NCBI GenBank assembly: GCA_903929755.1
Contig: CAIYVZ010000087.1
Coordinates: 1-45,234, forward strand
DNA length: 45,234 nt
Reading direction: 5' to 3'
Origin: an uncultured Acidobacteriia bacterium
GTDB lineage: Bacteria > Acidobacteriota > Terriglobia > Bryobacterales > Bryobacteraceae
In this document: positions 34,132 through 43,782 of the stretch, in pieces
Layout of the letters: the number at the start of each line of letters is the position of its first letter
Numbering within the stretch: the stretch's first letter is position 1
The notes under the pieces: model-generated
The model's input: only the letters and a program-made list of their open reading frames with translations
What the model was told of the DNA's origin: nothing
Database searches by the model: none
Made by a program: the position numbers and the translations under genes

Positions 34132-35541
34132 GGGACCCTGCGTGATCGAAATCGTCTGCGAGATGGGTGGCGCGGCATTGAAGTTTGCGTTGCCTGTCTG
34201 GGTGGCAGTGATGGTGCATTTCCCGACTGCATACAGGGAGACAGTTGCGCCCGCGACCTTACAGATCGTGGGAGTTGTAGAACTGAAGGCGACGGTCAGG
34301 CCGGATGTCGCGCTTGCTGTCAGCGCGAAGGGCAAATGCGGGTAGTTGGTACTCTTCGGCGCCGAGAAGGTGATCGTTTGATTGCCGGGTGTCACCTTCA
34401 CCGTCTGAATCGACGACGCCGGCAAGTAGGAAGCGTTGCCCGCCTGCGAAGCCGTCAACGAGCACACGCCCACGCTGATAAAGGTCAGGCCGGCAACGCC
34501 GATCGTGCAGACGGTCGATGTTGAAGACGAAAACGTTACCGGAAGCGCGGCGCTGGAGACCGCGTGGAGAGGCACCGGCGTCAGGCTGACCTGCGCTCCG
34601 GACAGGGCGGTGAATAGAACGGTTTGATTGCTCCGGTTCACCGCGAAGCTCTGCGCTACCGGATTCGCAGCCGCGTAGTTTGCGTTGCCGCTCTGAGTCG
34701 CCACCAAGGTGCAAGTGCCGGATCCGGAGAACGAAACCTTGCTGCCAGCCACAGTGCATACGGCGGGGCTGGTTGATGCAAGCGCTACAGGTAGGCCGGA
34801 ACTCGCGGTCGGGGTCAGCGTGATTCCGGGGTTCGGAAGCGACACGGCAGAGATCGACGGAAATGTGATCGATTGGCTCGGCAGACTGGAGACCGAGGCT
34901 GAGAGGGACTTCAAATTTGTAACGCTCTTTGAGACGCTCGCAGCGCCGCCAAAAAATACCCAGCCAGGCTGACCGCAGTTGCCGATTGAAGGAGACGGGG
35001 TGATTCCACTTTTGACGACGGACCCGTCGATGGAAAGCGACGCGCGCCCACTCTGGATCTGGACAGTGATGCTGTGGTAGGCGCCGTCAAGGAAGTTGAA
35101 GGGCACCAGACTATTCAAGTACTGCACGGCGACCCAGCCATTTCCGGCGAATGAGAAATCAAAGCTCCGGCTGGACTGGTCCATCGCGCAGAAGTAGTAG
35201 CCCGCTCGCGAACTTCCCGATCCCTGATTGGTGAGAAAATTTGACGAAACGATGTTGAGACTGGCCGTGAGAACAAACGGCTGGCTCTGCGAGAAATCGA
35301 GGCCCGAAATGACCTTGTACCAATACTGTCCTCCGTTTGTAACGGTCTCCCGCAGGACTCCGCCCGAGACCTGCGGCGCGGGATTACCGCTTCCGCTGTT
35401 GAAGGTCCAACCCTGAGCCTGGGGCAGCGTACCCAGCGACGGGTCGTAAGAGACGCTGGTGGTGGCGCCGAGCGCCTGGACGGCGATCGACGAGGCCGCG
35501 ATGCAGCACAAAATCGCGGCAATCTTCTTTCCTTTGAGCAT
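33481..35541 (-). CDS. Secreted protein with Ig-like repeats and six 36-residue Cys repeats
   Basis: 686 aa from ATG 35541 (AGAGG upstream), starting with a signal peptide (KKIAAILCCIAASSIAVQALGA). Residues about 27-215 resemble a LamG-like sandwich. Three Ig/MBG-like repeats of about 80 residues follow (each with SSxxPxxCxV..G.C.L.A.Q.GNA.Y). The last 216 residues (471-686) are six tandem units with consensus QYCRPGAYNAP.QGPGG, then YDP.KASC..GIIIPNGE, two Cys each. No sorting signal is seen. It follows the phage tail module on the same strand but has its own signal peptide, so it could be cargo or a host adhesin-like exported protein. Confidence 0.78.
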   Translation of the reverse strand: MLKGKKIAAILCCIAASSIAVQALGATTSVSYDPSLGTLPQAQGWTFNSGSGNPAPQVSGGVLRETVTNGGQYWYKVISGLDFSQSQPFVLTASLNIVSSNFLTNQGSGSSRAGYYFCAMDQSSRSFDFSFAGNGWVAVQYLNSLVPFNFLDGAYHSITVQIQSGRASLSIDGSVVKSGITPSPSIGNCGQPGWVFFGGAASVSKSVTNLKSLSASVSSLPSQSITFPSISAVSLPNPGITLTPTASSGLPVALASTSPAVCTVAGSKVSFSGSGTCTLVATQSGNANYAAANPVAQSFAVNRSNQTVLFTALSGAQVSLTPVPLHAVSSAALPVTFSSSTSTVCTIGVAGLTFISVGVCSLTASQAGNASYLPASSIQTVKVTPGNQTITFSAPKSTNYPHLPFALTASATSGLTVAFSSTTPTICKVAGATVSLYAVGKCTITATQTGNANFNAAPPISQTISITQGPQAYCQPAAWNAPYGGPGGLYDPTEQHCDSGIIIPNGDQYCRPGAYNAPIQGPGGIYDPSKASCNSGIIVPNGELYCPAGAYNAPVQGPGGIYDPTKASCSSGIIIPNGEQYCPAGAWNAPYQGPGGLYDPTKASCSNGIIIPNGEQYCRPGAYNAPYQGPGGLYDPSKASCSNGIIIPNGFQFCVPGNPLRSPWGPGGLYDPNKQNCNSGIITGNP

Positions 35542-35704
35542 ATTTACCTCTTGCGGCATCGCCGATGGATTGAAATCGTTTGATTCCCGGGGACGCCCGC
35601 TAGTTCGAATACGCAATCACTGCCTGCGGTTTGTGAAGTTCCGGTACGCAATTGAACACGAGGTTACGTGCCGCGCTTCTCGCTGCGACGAAACGGGTAT
35701 TACT

Positions 35705-35950
35705 CGTCAACGCGGCAGAACCGAAGAAACCTTCCGGCGCACGCCGGAGCAACTGGGAAAGATAAAACGGGAGGCGGGGGTTGTAGTTGGAGCCGAAGCT
35801 GATCGAGGAATCCTATGCCAAGGAGGCCTCATTCTGGTTCTGGCGCGGGCCTACTGGCTGCGTCTGGTGAACAACACCCGGATCACGCGATACTTGACTC
35901 AGCACCACAAGGACCTGCTCGGAGTGCTCCGTAATGTTGTGGACGACTCG
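35705..35950 (+). pseudogene. Frameshifted remnant resembling a RepB/ParB-type partition protein C-terminus
   Basis: One plus-strand frame reads RTPEQLGKIKREAGVVV, then after a change of frame KLIEESYAKEASFWFWR, then back to the first frame with AYWLRLVNNTRITRYLTQHHKDLLG. Joined together these form a coherent helical segment that resembles C-terminal parts of plasmid RepB-type partition proteins. Two opposite single-base shifts disrupt it, and no start or complete gene is visible. The rest of 35542-35959 holds nothing recognisable. The family name is from memory and uncertain. Confidence 0.4.
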
Positions 35951-35959
35951 GCACCTTCC

Positions 35960-36448
35960 TCATACGGCTACGCCCTGTTCTTGACTGGCTGCGGCAATGG
36001 CCTCCGTCACATTCGCCTGGACAGCGATAGCATCGGCCAAATGCGCATAGTCCGGATTGGTTGCGTAGAAGCGGGCAACTGAGGCAATCAGAGCGCTGAG
36101 GTCGTGACTCTGCTGAAACCGCGCCCACGCTGTCCGATAGGGCGCACCAATGGTAATGAGCCAGGCGTAGTCGGCACAGGAGTCGGCTAGCGAGTTGTAG
36201 TCGGCGAATTCCAGATTCTCGACCACGGATTTCCCGTTGACGAACTCGTGCGTGGTTACGGTGCAGCACTGGGTGTGCCGCGCGGCTTTTTTCACTCCGA
36301 AGTAATTAGAATGGCCGACGGGCTTTGCGCCCCATTCTGATTCGAGCGCCCACTGGGCAATCAGTAACTGCGCGGGGCAGCCGGTTTGCTTTTCGAGCGC
36401 GGCGGCGATGCCCGCGACTTCTTTCAATCGTTCTTCTCTATCGTTCAT
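35960..36448 (-). CDS. GH73-type glucosaminidase / phage endolysin
   Basis: 162 aa from ATG 36448 (GAGGTG 5 nt upstream). It matches the FlgJ/GH73 glucosaminidase core: AQLLIAQWALESEWG with probable catalytic Glu36, then NYFGVK, then a later YATNPDYAHL. It cleaves the peptidoglycan glycan backbone. It has no signal peptide, as expected for a phage lysin that needs a holin or acts from the tail. It is 53 bp downstream of the 1107-aa tail protein gene on the same strand. A longer frame from 36580 would overlap that gene and is rejected. Confidence 0.82.
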   Translation of the reverse strand: MNDREERLKEVAGIAAALEKQTGCPAQLLIAQWALESEWGAKPVGHSNYFGVKKAARHTQCCTVTTHEFVNGKSVVENLEFADYNSLADSCADYAWLITIGAPYRTAWARFQQSHDLSALIASVARFYATNPDYAHLADAIAVQANVTEAIAAASQEQGVAV

Positions 36449-36501
36449 AGCACCTCGTTGGATTGTTTGGATTCGTAAAGACGACGGTCCCGGCTGGGAC
36501 C

Positions 36502-39500
36502 TTAATGGATCTGGGCTGATGAACCTGGCTTCGGCATTGGCAGGGGCCAGGACAGCAAACAGAAGTGGTCGAACGCCCACAAGTTCACCAGTGGCGTTTT
36601 GGTTCCGAGCGCGGCGAGAAACTCAAGAGGCCACGGGCATCCGCCGTTAAAGATCGGGATCAGGTACGCGGTGTCCGCGAGTGGCCAGGTGAGCGGCGCG
36701 GTCATCGGAAACGCGATGGACTGCTTCGCCAGCGTCAGGCTGCGTTCGGTGGATCCGAACGCGAGCGATTCCATCTTCATGCGCTTCAGGCCGGAGCCGG
36801 ACAACGTTTGCCACTGCGCAGGCAGATTCACATAGCGGTTCAACTGCCCACCGAGCCTGGCCAGCGCGGTGGGCGTCGGGTGGTTTACGTCGTATGGCCA
36901 CAGCACCTCAAACTGCGCTGTGGGGTACGTGGCCTTCACGTATGTGGCGATGGCGGACGCGTGTGCGTAAATCAGCCCACGAAGAAAGTTCGCGTCCGCG
37001 TAGCTGTTCACGTTCGGATTGTCGTTCGGGTAAGAGAATGTGGCCAGCGCACGCCCGAGGGCTGTAGTCGCAGCCGCCGCAGTGTCCGCGTCATAGAAGG
37101 CCATGCCACCGCCCGTAACGGACCCCCCGCCGGTATACGTGCCGTTCCCGCTGGACCCGTCCAGCGTGAAGTGCGTGGAGTCCGTCACCGTGATCGTGAA
37201 GGCACCGTTCGCCGCCGTGTTCCCCCGCACGCCATCGTTGAAGACCTTCTGTCCAGTCGTCAGTCCGTGCGGAATAATTGTCCCGATCGATATGGGCGAG
37301 GTATAGCTGGCGTATCCGATACCGATGTCCTGAGCCTTCGCGAAAAACCACCACAGGAACTCGCCGAACTGCAACCACGGCGTCAGTCCGGCCGCGCTCA
37401 TCATTGCGGCCATCTCTTTAAACGCCTGCTGCTGGTACGACCGAAACGTCGTGTTGAACGTACACTGGGTGGACTTCAACCCGCCGAAGCCGGTATCCGT
37501 CGTGACCGCCGTTCCATCGGGGAATCGCTGGGCGTAGACGATCCCGCCGCCTGGATTATCCGGGGGATTGGTCATTTCCATGGAGAACGACGCGACGCCG
37601 GTGAGCCCGGCTGCAGCCACCTGCGCCCAGAAGTCCGTGTGCCAGTCGGTCACGGCACGGTTGAGAACCGGCGTGGCCGCATCATTGATCTGCCATGTGC
37701 CTTCGACGCCTCCCGAAAGGGAACCCGCGGAAGTCATCGTGCCCGCCGTGCTGCTCTTCGAAGTGGAAAGCGCGAAAGAGAACTCAGGCGTGCGTGCCGT
37801 AATCGTCAGAACCCCGCCCGACGCCGAAGCGCGCAGCCCCGTAAAGCCGCTGTTGATGAAGTAGGCGAAGTGCGCGGCAATCGTTGCGGTGGTGTCCGCA
37901 GCGAACACGCTCTTGCCGATGGTTTGGGTGTCCACGGTGACGAACGCCGAATCTCCGCCGGCCCACGTCCCACCGAAGGTGATCGTGGCGACAGGAAATG
38001 TTCCACCCACCCGCTGACGCTGGTTCCACCAGAAGACGCCGAGGTAGTGGTTGATCTGTCCGGCAAAGCCAAGCCTCTGGAGCATCCACAAAAGACGCTG
38101 GGGTGACAGCTTGTACCCGTGGTCCGTGTCGAAGTCCGTGGCGGGCATCACCGAGGAGTACGTGTTCGCCGGGTCCGGCACGTCGGCCAGCACGGCCGCC
38201 TCAAGGAAATCGAAATAGAAGAAGTGACCGCCGCTGTTCGCATCCCATGAGCCGAGCGCCGCATGGTTACCGGACTGAAGCGAGAACGTCACGGTATGCG
38301 TGCCCGCCGCAATAGCCGATGCCGATAGCAGACGACGCGTGACCACGGGCGCCGTTGCCTGGTTGTAGAAGCAGTCCAGCGGCGTGCCTGCCACGCCATC
38401 GATGGCCACGGACACGATGCCACGGTCCGTGTACAACGACGTGCCGACGTAGAGCTTGTGCGCGAACTGGCATGCGTACTTCACCGTGACCGAATCGCCC
38501 GTCGTGGACATTCTGTGCGCGAAGCCTTTGTTAAACCATCCCGTGCCACCGGGCTGATTGCTGGCCTCTTCAGCCCATGACGATCCCGCATACGTCACCC
38601 AGGAATCGCGGCTTTCGACGCGCACGCTTCCCGCACCCGCGATCTTGAGCGGACGTACACCGTTCGGGTCCGTCACGCTCCAGTTGGTGACGGTGACCAG
38701 CCACTCTGTATCCTGATAATCCGCGATTGGCCAGGGGTTGCCTCCGGTGGCATGCTGAATCTCCGGTGCGAACGTCAGCCACGCCTGTTTGAGCTGGCTG
38801 ATTCCGAGTGCGGAGAAGTCCACGGTTACGTTCCACGTTGCGTCGGATACCCCGCCCGTCAGCGGTGCCACGGCGGGCGTAATCGCCAGATCCGCGTTCT
38901 TGCTGATCGCGTACAGTGTGATCGAGTTGCCGTCCGCGCAGGGCACCGTGCAGGTTACTGTGATCGTTCCGCCCGACGCCGTTGCTGACAGCGGAAGACT
39001 GTTGGCACCCCAACTGAAGCCGTTGATCTGAGACACCAAATTGGCGGCGATGAATGTTGCCGGTGGGGCCGTCACGAGCCATAAGATGTAACCGAGCACA
39101 TTCGCCGATGCGCCCGTGTTGACCTTCGATGAGAAATTGACAATGTTGGCCGACGCGCTGAAGGCCACAAGGGGATCGGCGGCAGCCGCCGCAGCGACGC
39201 CCGCCGCGATGGTGGAGCCGCTCTCGCCGCCCGGCGTCGTGATGCTGTAAGTGTACGGCGTGCCGTTCACCGTGATGCTGGCCGTGGACGGAGCGTTCTG
39301 GTAGAAGTACGTAGCCGACCCGGACAACCCACCCGGCACCACGTAATCGAAAGCGATGTTCTGATACCACAGGGTGATTTCATCGCCGTAGACCGGTGAA
39401 GGTGCTGTCAGCGTCAGAGTGGCCGACGCGGCCGTGTGCGTGCCGCTGACGTAAGCGGCGTGCGGCTGAAGGTCTACCGTGCCCGGTTGCCCGTCAGAAA

Positions 39501-39825
39501 GGACATAGCTGAGCGAACGCCACGGAATCCACTGATACGCCGGGGAGTCCAGTGGCTGGACCCCCGATGCATGTACATCGAACGACAGCACCGTGTTCGT
39601 GAAGTCGAAGTCCGGCAGATATTTTGAGGATTGCCAGTGGCCGAAGTAATCGTCCGCGTCCCAAAGCATCAACACGGCGAAATCCGCCATATCGCGGAAG
39701 ACGCCCGAAACGCTGAAGCCCGTGGCGCTTGCGCCCCATAGCGAACCCATCGCGCCGAAACGGTCCACACCGCGAAGGTGCATGGTTCGGTGCGGCTCGA
39801 GTTTCTGTATCGTCTCTGCGGCCAT
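36502..39825 (-). CDS. Large phage tail protein, possible TIM-barrel tail component
   Basis: 1107 aa. The N-terminal part is beta-rich with Ig-like or Gly/Ser/Thr-rich segments. The second half has a glycosidase-like pattern (TDWHTDFWAQVAAAGLTGVASFSMEM, PWLQFGEFLWWFF, AQFEVLWPYDVNHP) that resembles the TIM-barrel tail proteins found in some siphoviruses and GTAs. A short insert (PHGLTTGQKVFNDGVRGNTA) resembles a small beta domain used in tail proteins. It starts 6 bp after the end of the tail-tip gene. A role in host-surface binding or glycan cleavage is inferred. Confidence 0.6.
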   Translation of the reverse strand: MAAETIQKLEPHRTMHLRGVDRFGAMGSLWGASATGFSVSGVFRDMADFAVLMLWDADDYFGHWQSSKYLPDFDFTNTVLSFDVHASGVQPLDSPAYQWIPWRSLSYVLSDGQPGTVDLQPHAAYVSGTHTAASATLTLTAPSPVYGDEITLWYQNIAFDYVVPGGLSGSATYFYQNAPSTASITVNGTPYTYSITTPGGESGSTIAAGVAAAAAADPLVAFSASANIVNFSSKVNTGASANVLGYILWLVTAPPATFIAANLVSQINGFSWGANSLPLSATASGGTITVTCTVPCADGNSITLYAISKNADLAITPAVAPLTGGVSDATWNVTVDFSALGISQLKQAWLTFAPEIQHATGGNPWPIADYQDTEWLVTVTNWSVTDPNGVRPLKIAGAGSVRVESRDSWVTYAGSSWAEEASNQPGGTGWFNKGFAHRMSTTGDSVTVKYACQFAHKLYVGTSLYTDRGIVSVAIDGVAGTPLDCFYNQATAPVVTRRLLSASAIAAGTHTVTFSLQSGNHAALGSWDANSGGHFFYFDFLEAAVLADVPDPANTYSSVMPATDFDTDHGYKLSPQRLLWMLQRLGFAGQINHYLGVFWWNQRQRVGGTFPVATITFGGTWAGGDSAFVTVDTQTIGKSVFAADTTATIAAHFAYFINSGFTGLRASASGGVLTITARTPEFSFALSTSKSSTAGTMTSAGSLSGGVEGTWQINDAATPVLNRAVTDWHTDFWAQVAAAGLTGVASFSMEMTNPPDNPGGGIVYAQRFPDGTAVTTDTGFGGLKSTQCTFNTTFRSYQQQAFKEMAAMMSAAGLTPWLQFGEFLWWFFAKAQDIGIGYASYTSPISIGTIIPHGLTTGQKVFNDGVRGNTAANGAFTITVTDSTHFTLDGSSGNGTYTGGGSVTGGGMAFYDADTAAAATTALGRALATFSYPNDNPNVNSYADANFLRGLIYAHASAIATYVKATYPTAQFEVLWPYDVNHPTPTALARLGGQLNRYVNLPAQWQTLSGSGLKRMKMESLAFGSTERSLTLAKQSIAFPMTAPLTWPLADTAYLIPIFNGGCPWPLEFLAALGTKTPLVNLWAFDHFCLLSWPLPMPKPGSSAQIH

Positions 39826-39831
39826 GCCGGT

Positions 39832-42800
39832 TTAGAAAAACACCATCACGCTCAGGTCTGCGCCGGGGAAGGTCGTCCCCGTGCCCGTAATGTCCAGGCT
39901 GATTGGCGCATTGGCTGGAATGGTCACCGCCGCTGCGATCTGCCCTGCCGTTGCGCTTGCCGATGTGGTTCCGTCCGTGACCGTCAAAGTCACCCATACG
40001 TTCCACGTCCCGGAACTGTAGTACGAAATGTCCATCACCAGGTCCGCGCCGGACGGGGCGGTCTTCACCTGTGCCTGTACGGCGAGCGCCGTCAGAGTAT
40101 TCATCAGGGACAATCGCGGGGCAAGGTCCGACCCGATGGCCACTGTGCCGTTGACCGCCATCATGACCGACCTGGCCGGAGGAGGCAGAACGTAGATCTC
40201 GCGAAACTGATCGAGCGAGAACGGAGCGTCGTTCCCATACATGTCCTGCGGAATCACTTCGATCCACGCGACGAAGCCCTGGAGCGCAGTCACTACTGGA
40301 TTGGCGATGACCGGAGGCGTTCCCGGAACCGTGGGATAAGTGAGCGCCCTCACAGCGGTCGTCACGATATCGACCGTCCAAGCTTTTTCCCGAACGACGA
40401 ACATCGTCGTGCCGTCCGGGATAACGCTGAACGGCACATTGACCGTCAGGACCGTGGATGTGTTCGAGGCAATGTCTCGAACCTGACCGGCTCCGGTACC
40501 GGCCATCAGCACGACCTCGTAGTGTTGCTCGTCGTCCACGACCATCCCGCCGGGATAGAAAACGTTTTCGTAGTTCGAGCATCCGATGGTCGTCGAGGTG
40601 TGCGTGTCGGCCTGCGCCCGAATCATGACCAGATCGTCAAGGCCGAATCCCGCAGAGGATTCCACCTCCAGCGTTCCGTCGGTGGCTGTGTGGATGATTC
40701 GTTCATCCGGGAACGGTCCGGTTGACGGCAACCCGTACCGGCTGATGTTCGAGATGGTGTAGCCGTCGAACTGGCCCAGCGTGAGCGACGTACCGGCAGG
40801 CAGACCGATTTGCACCGTGATCCCGAAAGCGCCGCCCGTTGCGGCGACGTTTGCGGCGAGGACGCCGCCGTGGACCTCTCGCTTCGCGCGGATATGGAAG
40901 TGGTCGAACTGCGGGTCCGGCGGGCCGTAGCCGGTGACGCCATACGACTGAATCGTGATCGTCGCGGCGCCCGACCCGTGGGTCACGATGGACTGCCCGA
41001 TGAGCGTGTCGAGGTTCGGGCCGACGAAGACCTGATACTGCGCTGTCCCCGTCGGAAGCGTTGCCGAGAACACGGCCTTCTCCGCAATGGCCGCGATCGA
41101 GAAGGTCGTCGGATTCGACGCTCGGGAGTATTGACCGGCGGAATCGATTGCGAACACCAGTGCGAGAGCATCGCCGAGCGGAGTACTTGCGCCGGTCGCT
41201 GCCGATACCACCGCTGCCGGGTCGATCACTGGAGGCGTGGTGATCGTTTGCGAGAACGTATTCACGGGAGGCCAGCCGCGGATGAACAGCCCCGGCTGAT
41301 CTCCGCTCGCCCCGGCCAGTGAGTCCTGGGCGATTCCGAAGGCATAACCAGCCGGGTGAAGGATCGGACTCAGTTCGCCGAACGGTTTCCATGACAGAGG
41401 CGCCTGCGCACCATTGGCATTCACGGGTCCTGCTTCCACCCACGCGGAGGGAACGCCACCCGCGTTCACGGCCCGGATCTCGACCAGATATGGAGCTTCG
41501 TCGGTGACCCCATGGATCACGATCTGCGTTACCGACGGATTCACGCTGGGCAGACCGGTCCACACGGCATTGACGACCGAGCCGCCCGATACCCACGTTC
41601 CCGGATTGACGGCAACGGCTACAGTGAAGGCCGAAGGCCCGGTGACCGTGGCAAAGCCCGTGACATTCCAAGCCGCCGGAGATGCTCCCGAGATCTGAAC
41701 TATCTGTCCCGTGTCGAACCCGCAGGGCGCAACCGTGGTGAAGGTGGCGATGCCAGCGGACCAGGAAGCCGCCGAGACATCGGCACTGATGCTGAGCTGA
41801 TACCGGCATTCGATATGACCGCCGCTCAAAACATATCCGTCGGCGGGCGCAATCCAGGTGACCAGAATGGCGTCTGCAAGCCCCGTGGCCGTGGCCACTG
41901 TCGTGGTGGCATCGCTGAGCAGGGTGAGCCCGGTGGGCGGAGCGGGTGTGAAAGCGTTCGGGACCAGCGACTGCTGATAACCCTGCGGCGTCAGTTCCTC
42001 GGCGGGGTCCCAATCGTAGATGGATGAGTCGGTCTCCTGAACGTCGATCTCCGTGCCGAGGACAGTGACGTCAGACCCGCCCTGCGCTTGGGTTTCGAGC
42101 GTGAACCGATGCGCTGTGATCTCGAGCAGCTTGTTGGTCCATCCGAGGAACTGGTTCGTCATCGAGATGACGTCCAGCGTGGCCATGCCATAGCCAGCCA
42201 TGTTGTACCGGAACGTTCCGGTTCCCTGCTGCCGACGCCGGAACAACTCTATCTTGCAGATCCGCTGCGCGGTCGCGGAAGAGATCGTGAACGGCAACTG
42301 GATGTCGAGCCACCGGCGGTCGCCACTGTCCGTGACAAGGTTCGCGTCGAAAGAATAACCGTGGATCGCATCCTGCGCATAAGGAGGAATATCGCTTGCG
42401 AGCCACTTATTGGCGGGCGAAATGTACGTGCCCTTGACGCCGTTGAACAGGTCCCGGATGCTGACCGTGGATTTCCAGCGGTAAGAGCCTGACATGTTGC
42501 CGATACCGGGATCTGGAGCCGGAGACGATCCATGCCAGGCTGCGGGCCAGATCACGAACTGGCCGCCCTGATAAGTGATCCGGCCAGCGCAAGAAGTCAG
42601 GAGATTCTGGAGTACGTCCCCGCGCCTGAGCGACAGGTCGAACTTTCCGTTCAGCGCGTATCTCGGCTCCGTGCCACCCGCCGCCAGCGGCACCGTCTCA
42701 TCGCAGATATTTGCTGCCGCTATCAGCGGTGCGGTTGGAATCTCGGTTCCGTACGCGGCCTTGAACCCCCAAGTCGAGTTGCTCAGATAGTCGGCGATGC

Positions 42801-43767
42801 ACAACGCCGCGTTCTCGGTATAAGCGTTAGTGACCGGGCTCGAACGTGGATCAAGGATGTCTTTCTTGCCATGGACCAGGAAGCTGATTTGCGGGAGTCC
42901 GCCGGAGAAGACCACATCGTTGTAATGCAGCCGCAGGAAGACCGAGGTTCTCCCGAGCAGCCGATGAGAGGCGTCCCAGGGGTTGTTCAGGCAGACGATC
43001 AGGTCGTCGGTGTCGCCGTCATTCGGCGTCCCGCTGAGCATGCCAGGAAACGTGTCGGTGTGATCCCCCAGCAACGTTTCCATGTGAACCTTGCTGCCGT
43101 AATCCGGCCACGTGGTCTGGACGGTTCCTTCAAGATCAACGATTGCGGGACTGCCGCCGCAGATGTACGTGAAAGTGATGCTGCCGGGGCTGCCCACCAC
43201 CTGGCTGATGATTTGCGCGACGGGATACCTGCCGTTCAATGTGTAATCCCCGGTGATGCCGGAGATGAACACGGTGTCGTCCGGCACCAGCAGCGGGATA
43301 TTCGCGAGAAGCACAACCGTTACGACATCGTTCGCGCGCGAGATGTGATGGATGCTGACCGTCTGTTGAAGAGGCGTGAAGCTGTCGCCGTTGCCATTCA
43401 GTTGAATGATCTGCTTATCGAACAGCAGGCCGTCCACGCTTTGGCAGGGGTGCGCGGCCAGCACGATGACCATGTCGAGGTACTTGTTACTGTCGCCGAA
43501 TTCGTGGATATAAACGACGGTTCCGCCGACGATTGACCGTCCATAGACGACCATCCACGGCGCAATGGGATTCCGCGCTGCTGCTGCATAGCCAAGCAAC
43601 TGCTGGGCCGCATTGCTGGACAGGATGGTGCCGACACCGGTCAGGAGGGTGCCGACGCCCGCAGAGATCAGCAGGTAGCCCACACCCTGCAATCCGGGAA
43701 CAAACAGGGCGACAACGCCGAGGACGACCTCCAGCCCGCCGACAATGACTCCGATGAATTTTGACAT
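39832..43767 (-). CDS. Phage tail tip / host-specificity (gpJ- or GTA megatron-like) protein
   Basis: A 1311-aa protein. The N-terminal 60 residues are hydrophobic (VIVGGLEVVLGVVALFVPG..), then a tail-hub-like region (PIAPWMVVYGRSIVGGTVVYI; LHYNDVVFSGGLPQISFLVHGKK). A region resembling the gpJ/phage-tail family follows (NAALCIADYLSNSTWGF; FDLSLRRGDVLQNLLTSCAGRI). FnIII-like modules (PPTGLTLLSDATTTV..; VNPSVTQIVIHGVTDEAPY) occupy the C-terminal half. This order matches central tail-fibre/tip proteins of siphoviruses. It is preceded by a small Cys-hydrolase-like gene, as in tail-tip operons. Confidence 0.78.
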   Translation of the reverse strand: MSKFIGVIVGGLEVVLGVVALFVPGLQGVGYLLISAGVGTLLTGVGTILSSNAAQQLLGYAAAARNPIAPWMVVYGRSIVGGTVVYIHEFGDSNKYLDMVIVLAAHPCQSVDGLLFDKQIIQLNGNGDSFTPLQQTVSIHHISRANDVVTVVLLANIPLLVPDDTVFISGITGDYTLNGRYPVAQIISQVVGSPGSITFTYICGGSPAIVDLEGTVQTTWPDYGSKVHMETLLGDHTDTFPGMLSGTPNDGDTDDLIVCLNNPWDASHRLLGRTSVFLRLHYNDVVFSGGLPQISFLVHGKKDILDPRSSPVTNAYTENAALCIADYLSNSTWGFKAAYGTEIPTAPLIAAANICDETVPLAAGGTEPRYALNGKFDLSLRRGDVLQNLLTSCAGRITYQGGQFVIWPAAWHGSSPAPDPGIGNMSGSYRWKSTVSIRDLFNGVKGTYISPANKWLASDIPPYAQDAIHGYSFDANLVTDSGDRRWLDIQLPFTISSATAQRICKIELFRRRQQGTGTFRYNMAGYGMATLDVISMTNQFLGWTNKLLEITAHRFTLETQAQGGSDVTVLGTEIDVQETDSSIYDWDPAEELTPQGYQQSLVPNAFTPAPPTGLTLLSDATTTVATATGLADAILVTWIAPADGYVLSGGHIECRYQLSISADVSAASWSAGIATFTTVAPCGFDTGQIVQISGASPAAWNVTGFATVTGPSAFTVAVAVNPGTWVSGGSVVNAVWTGLPSVNPSVTQIVIHGVTDEAPYLVEIRAVNAGGVPSAWVEAGPVNANGAQAPLSWKPFGELSPILHPAGYAFGIAQDSLAGASGDQPGLFIRGWPPVNTFSQTITTPPVIDPAAVVSAATGASTPLGDALALVFAIDSAGQYSRASNPTTFSIAAIAEKAVFSATLPTGTAQYQVFVGPNLDTLIGQSIVTHGSGAATITIQSYGVTGYGPPDPQFDHFHIRAKREVHGGVLAANVAATGGAFGITVQIGLPAGTSLTLGQFDGYTISNISRYGLPSTGPFPDERIIHTATDGTLEVESSAGFGLDDLVMIRAQADTHTSTTIGCSNYENVFYPGGMVVDDEQHYEVVLMAGTGAGQVRDIASNTSTVLTVNVPFSVIPDGTTMFVVREKAWTVDIVTTAVRALTYPTVPGTPPVIANPVVTALQGFVAWIEVIPQDMYGNDAPFSLDQFREIYVLPPPARSVMMAVNGTVAIGSDLAPRLSLMNTLTALAVQAQVKTAPSGADLVMDISYYSSGTWNVWVTLTVTDGTTSASATAGQIAAAVTIPANAPISLDITGTGTTFPGADLSVMVFF

Positions 43768-43782
43768 CTAAGCTTTGGAGAT

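Noticed and set aside
33469-34524. 351-codon plus-strand frame with internal repeats
   Set aside because: Its repeats mirror the six 108-bp Cys-repeat units of the opposite-strand secreted protein, which has a signal peptide and sensible composition.
36565-38106. 513-codon plus-strand open frame opposite the 1107-aa tail protein
   Set aside because: It is Arg-rich with no domain pattern, lies fully antisense to a well-supported phage gene, and is explained by high GC content.
42532-43536. 334-codon plus-strand frame opposite the tail-tip gene
   Set aside because: Antisense to the tail-tip gene with no recognisable motif and no ribosome-binding site.
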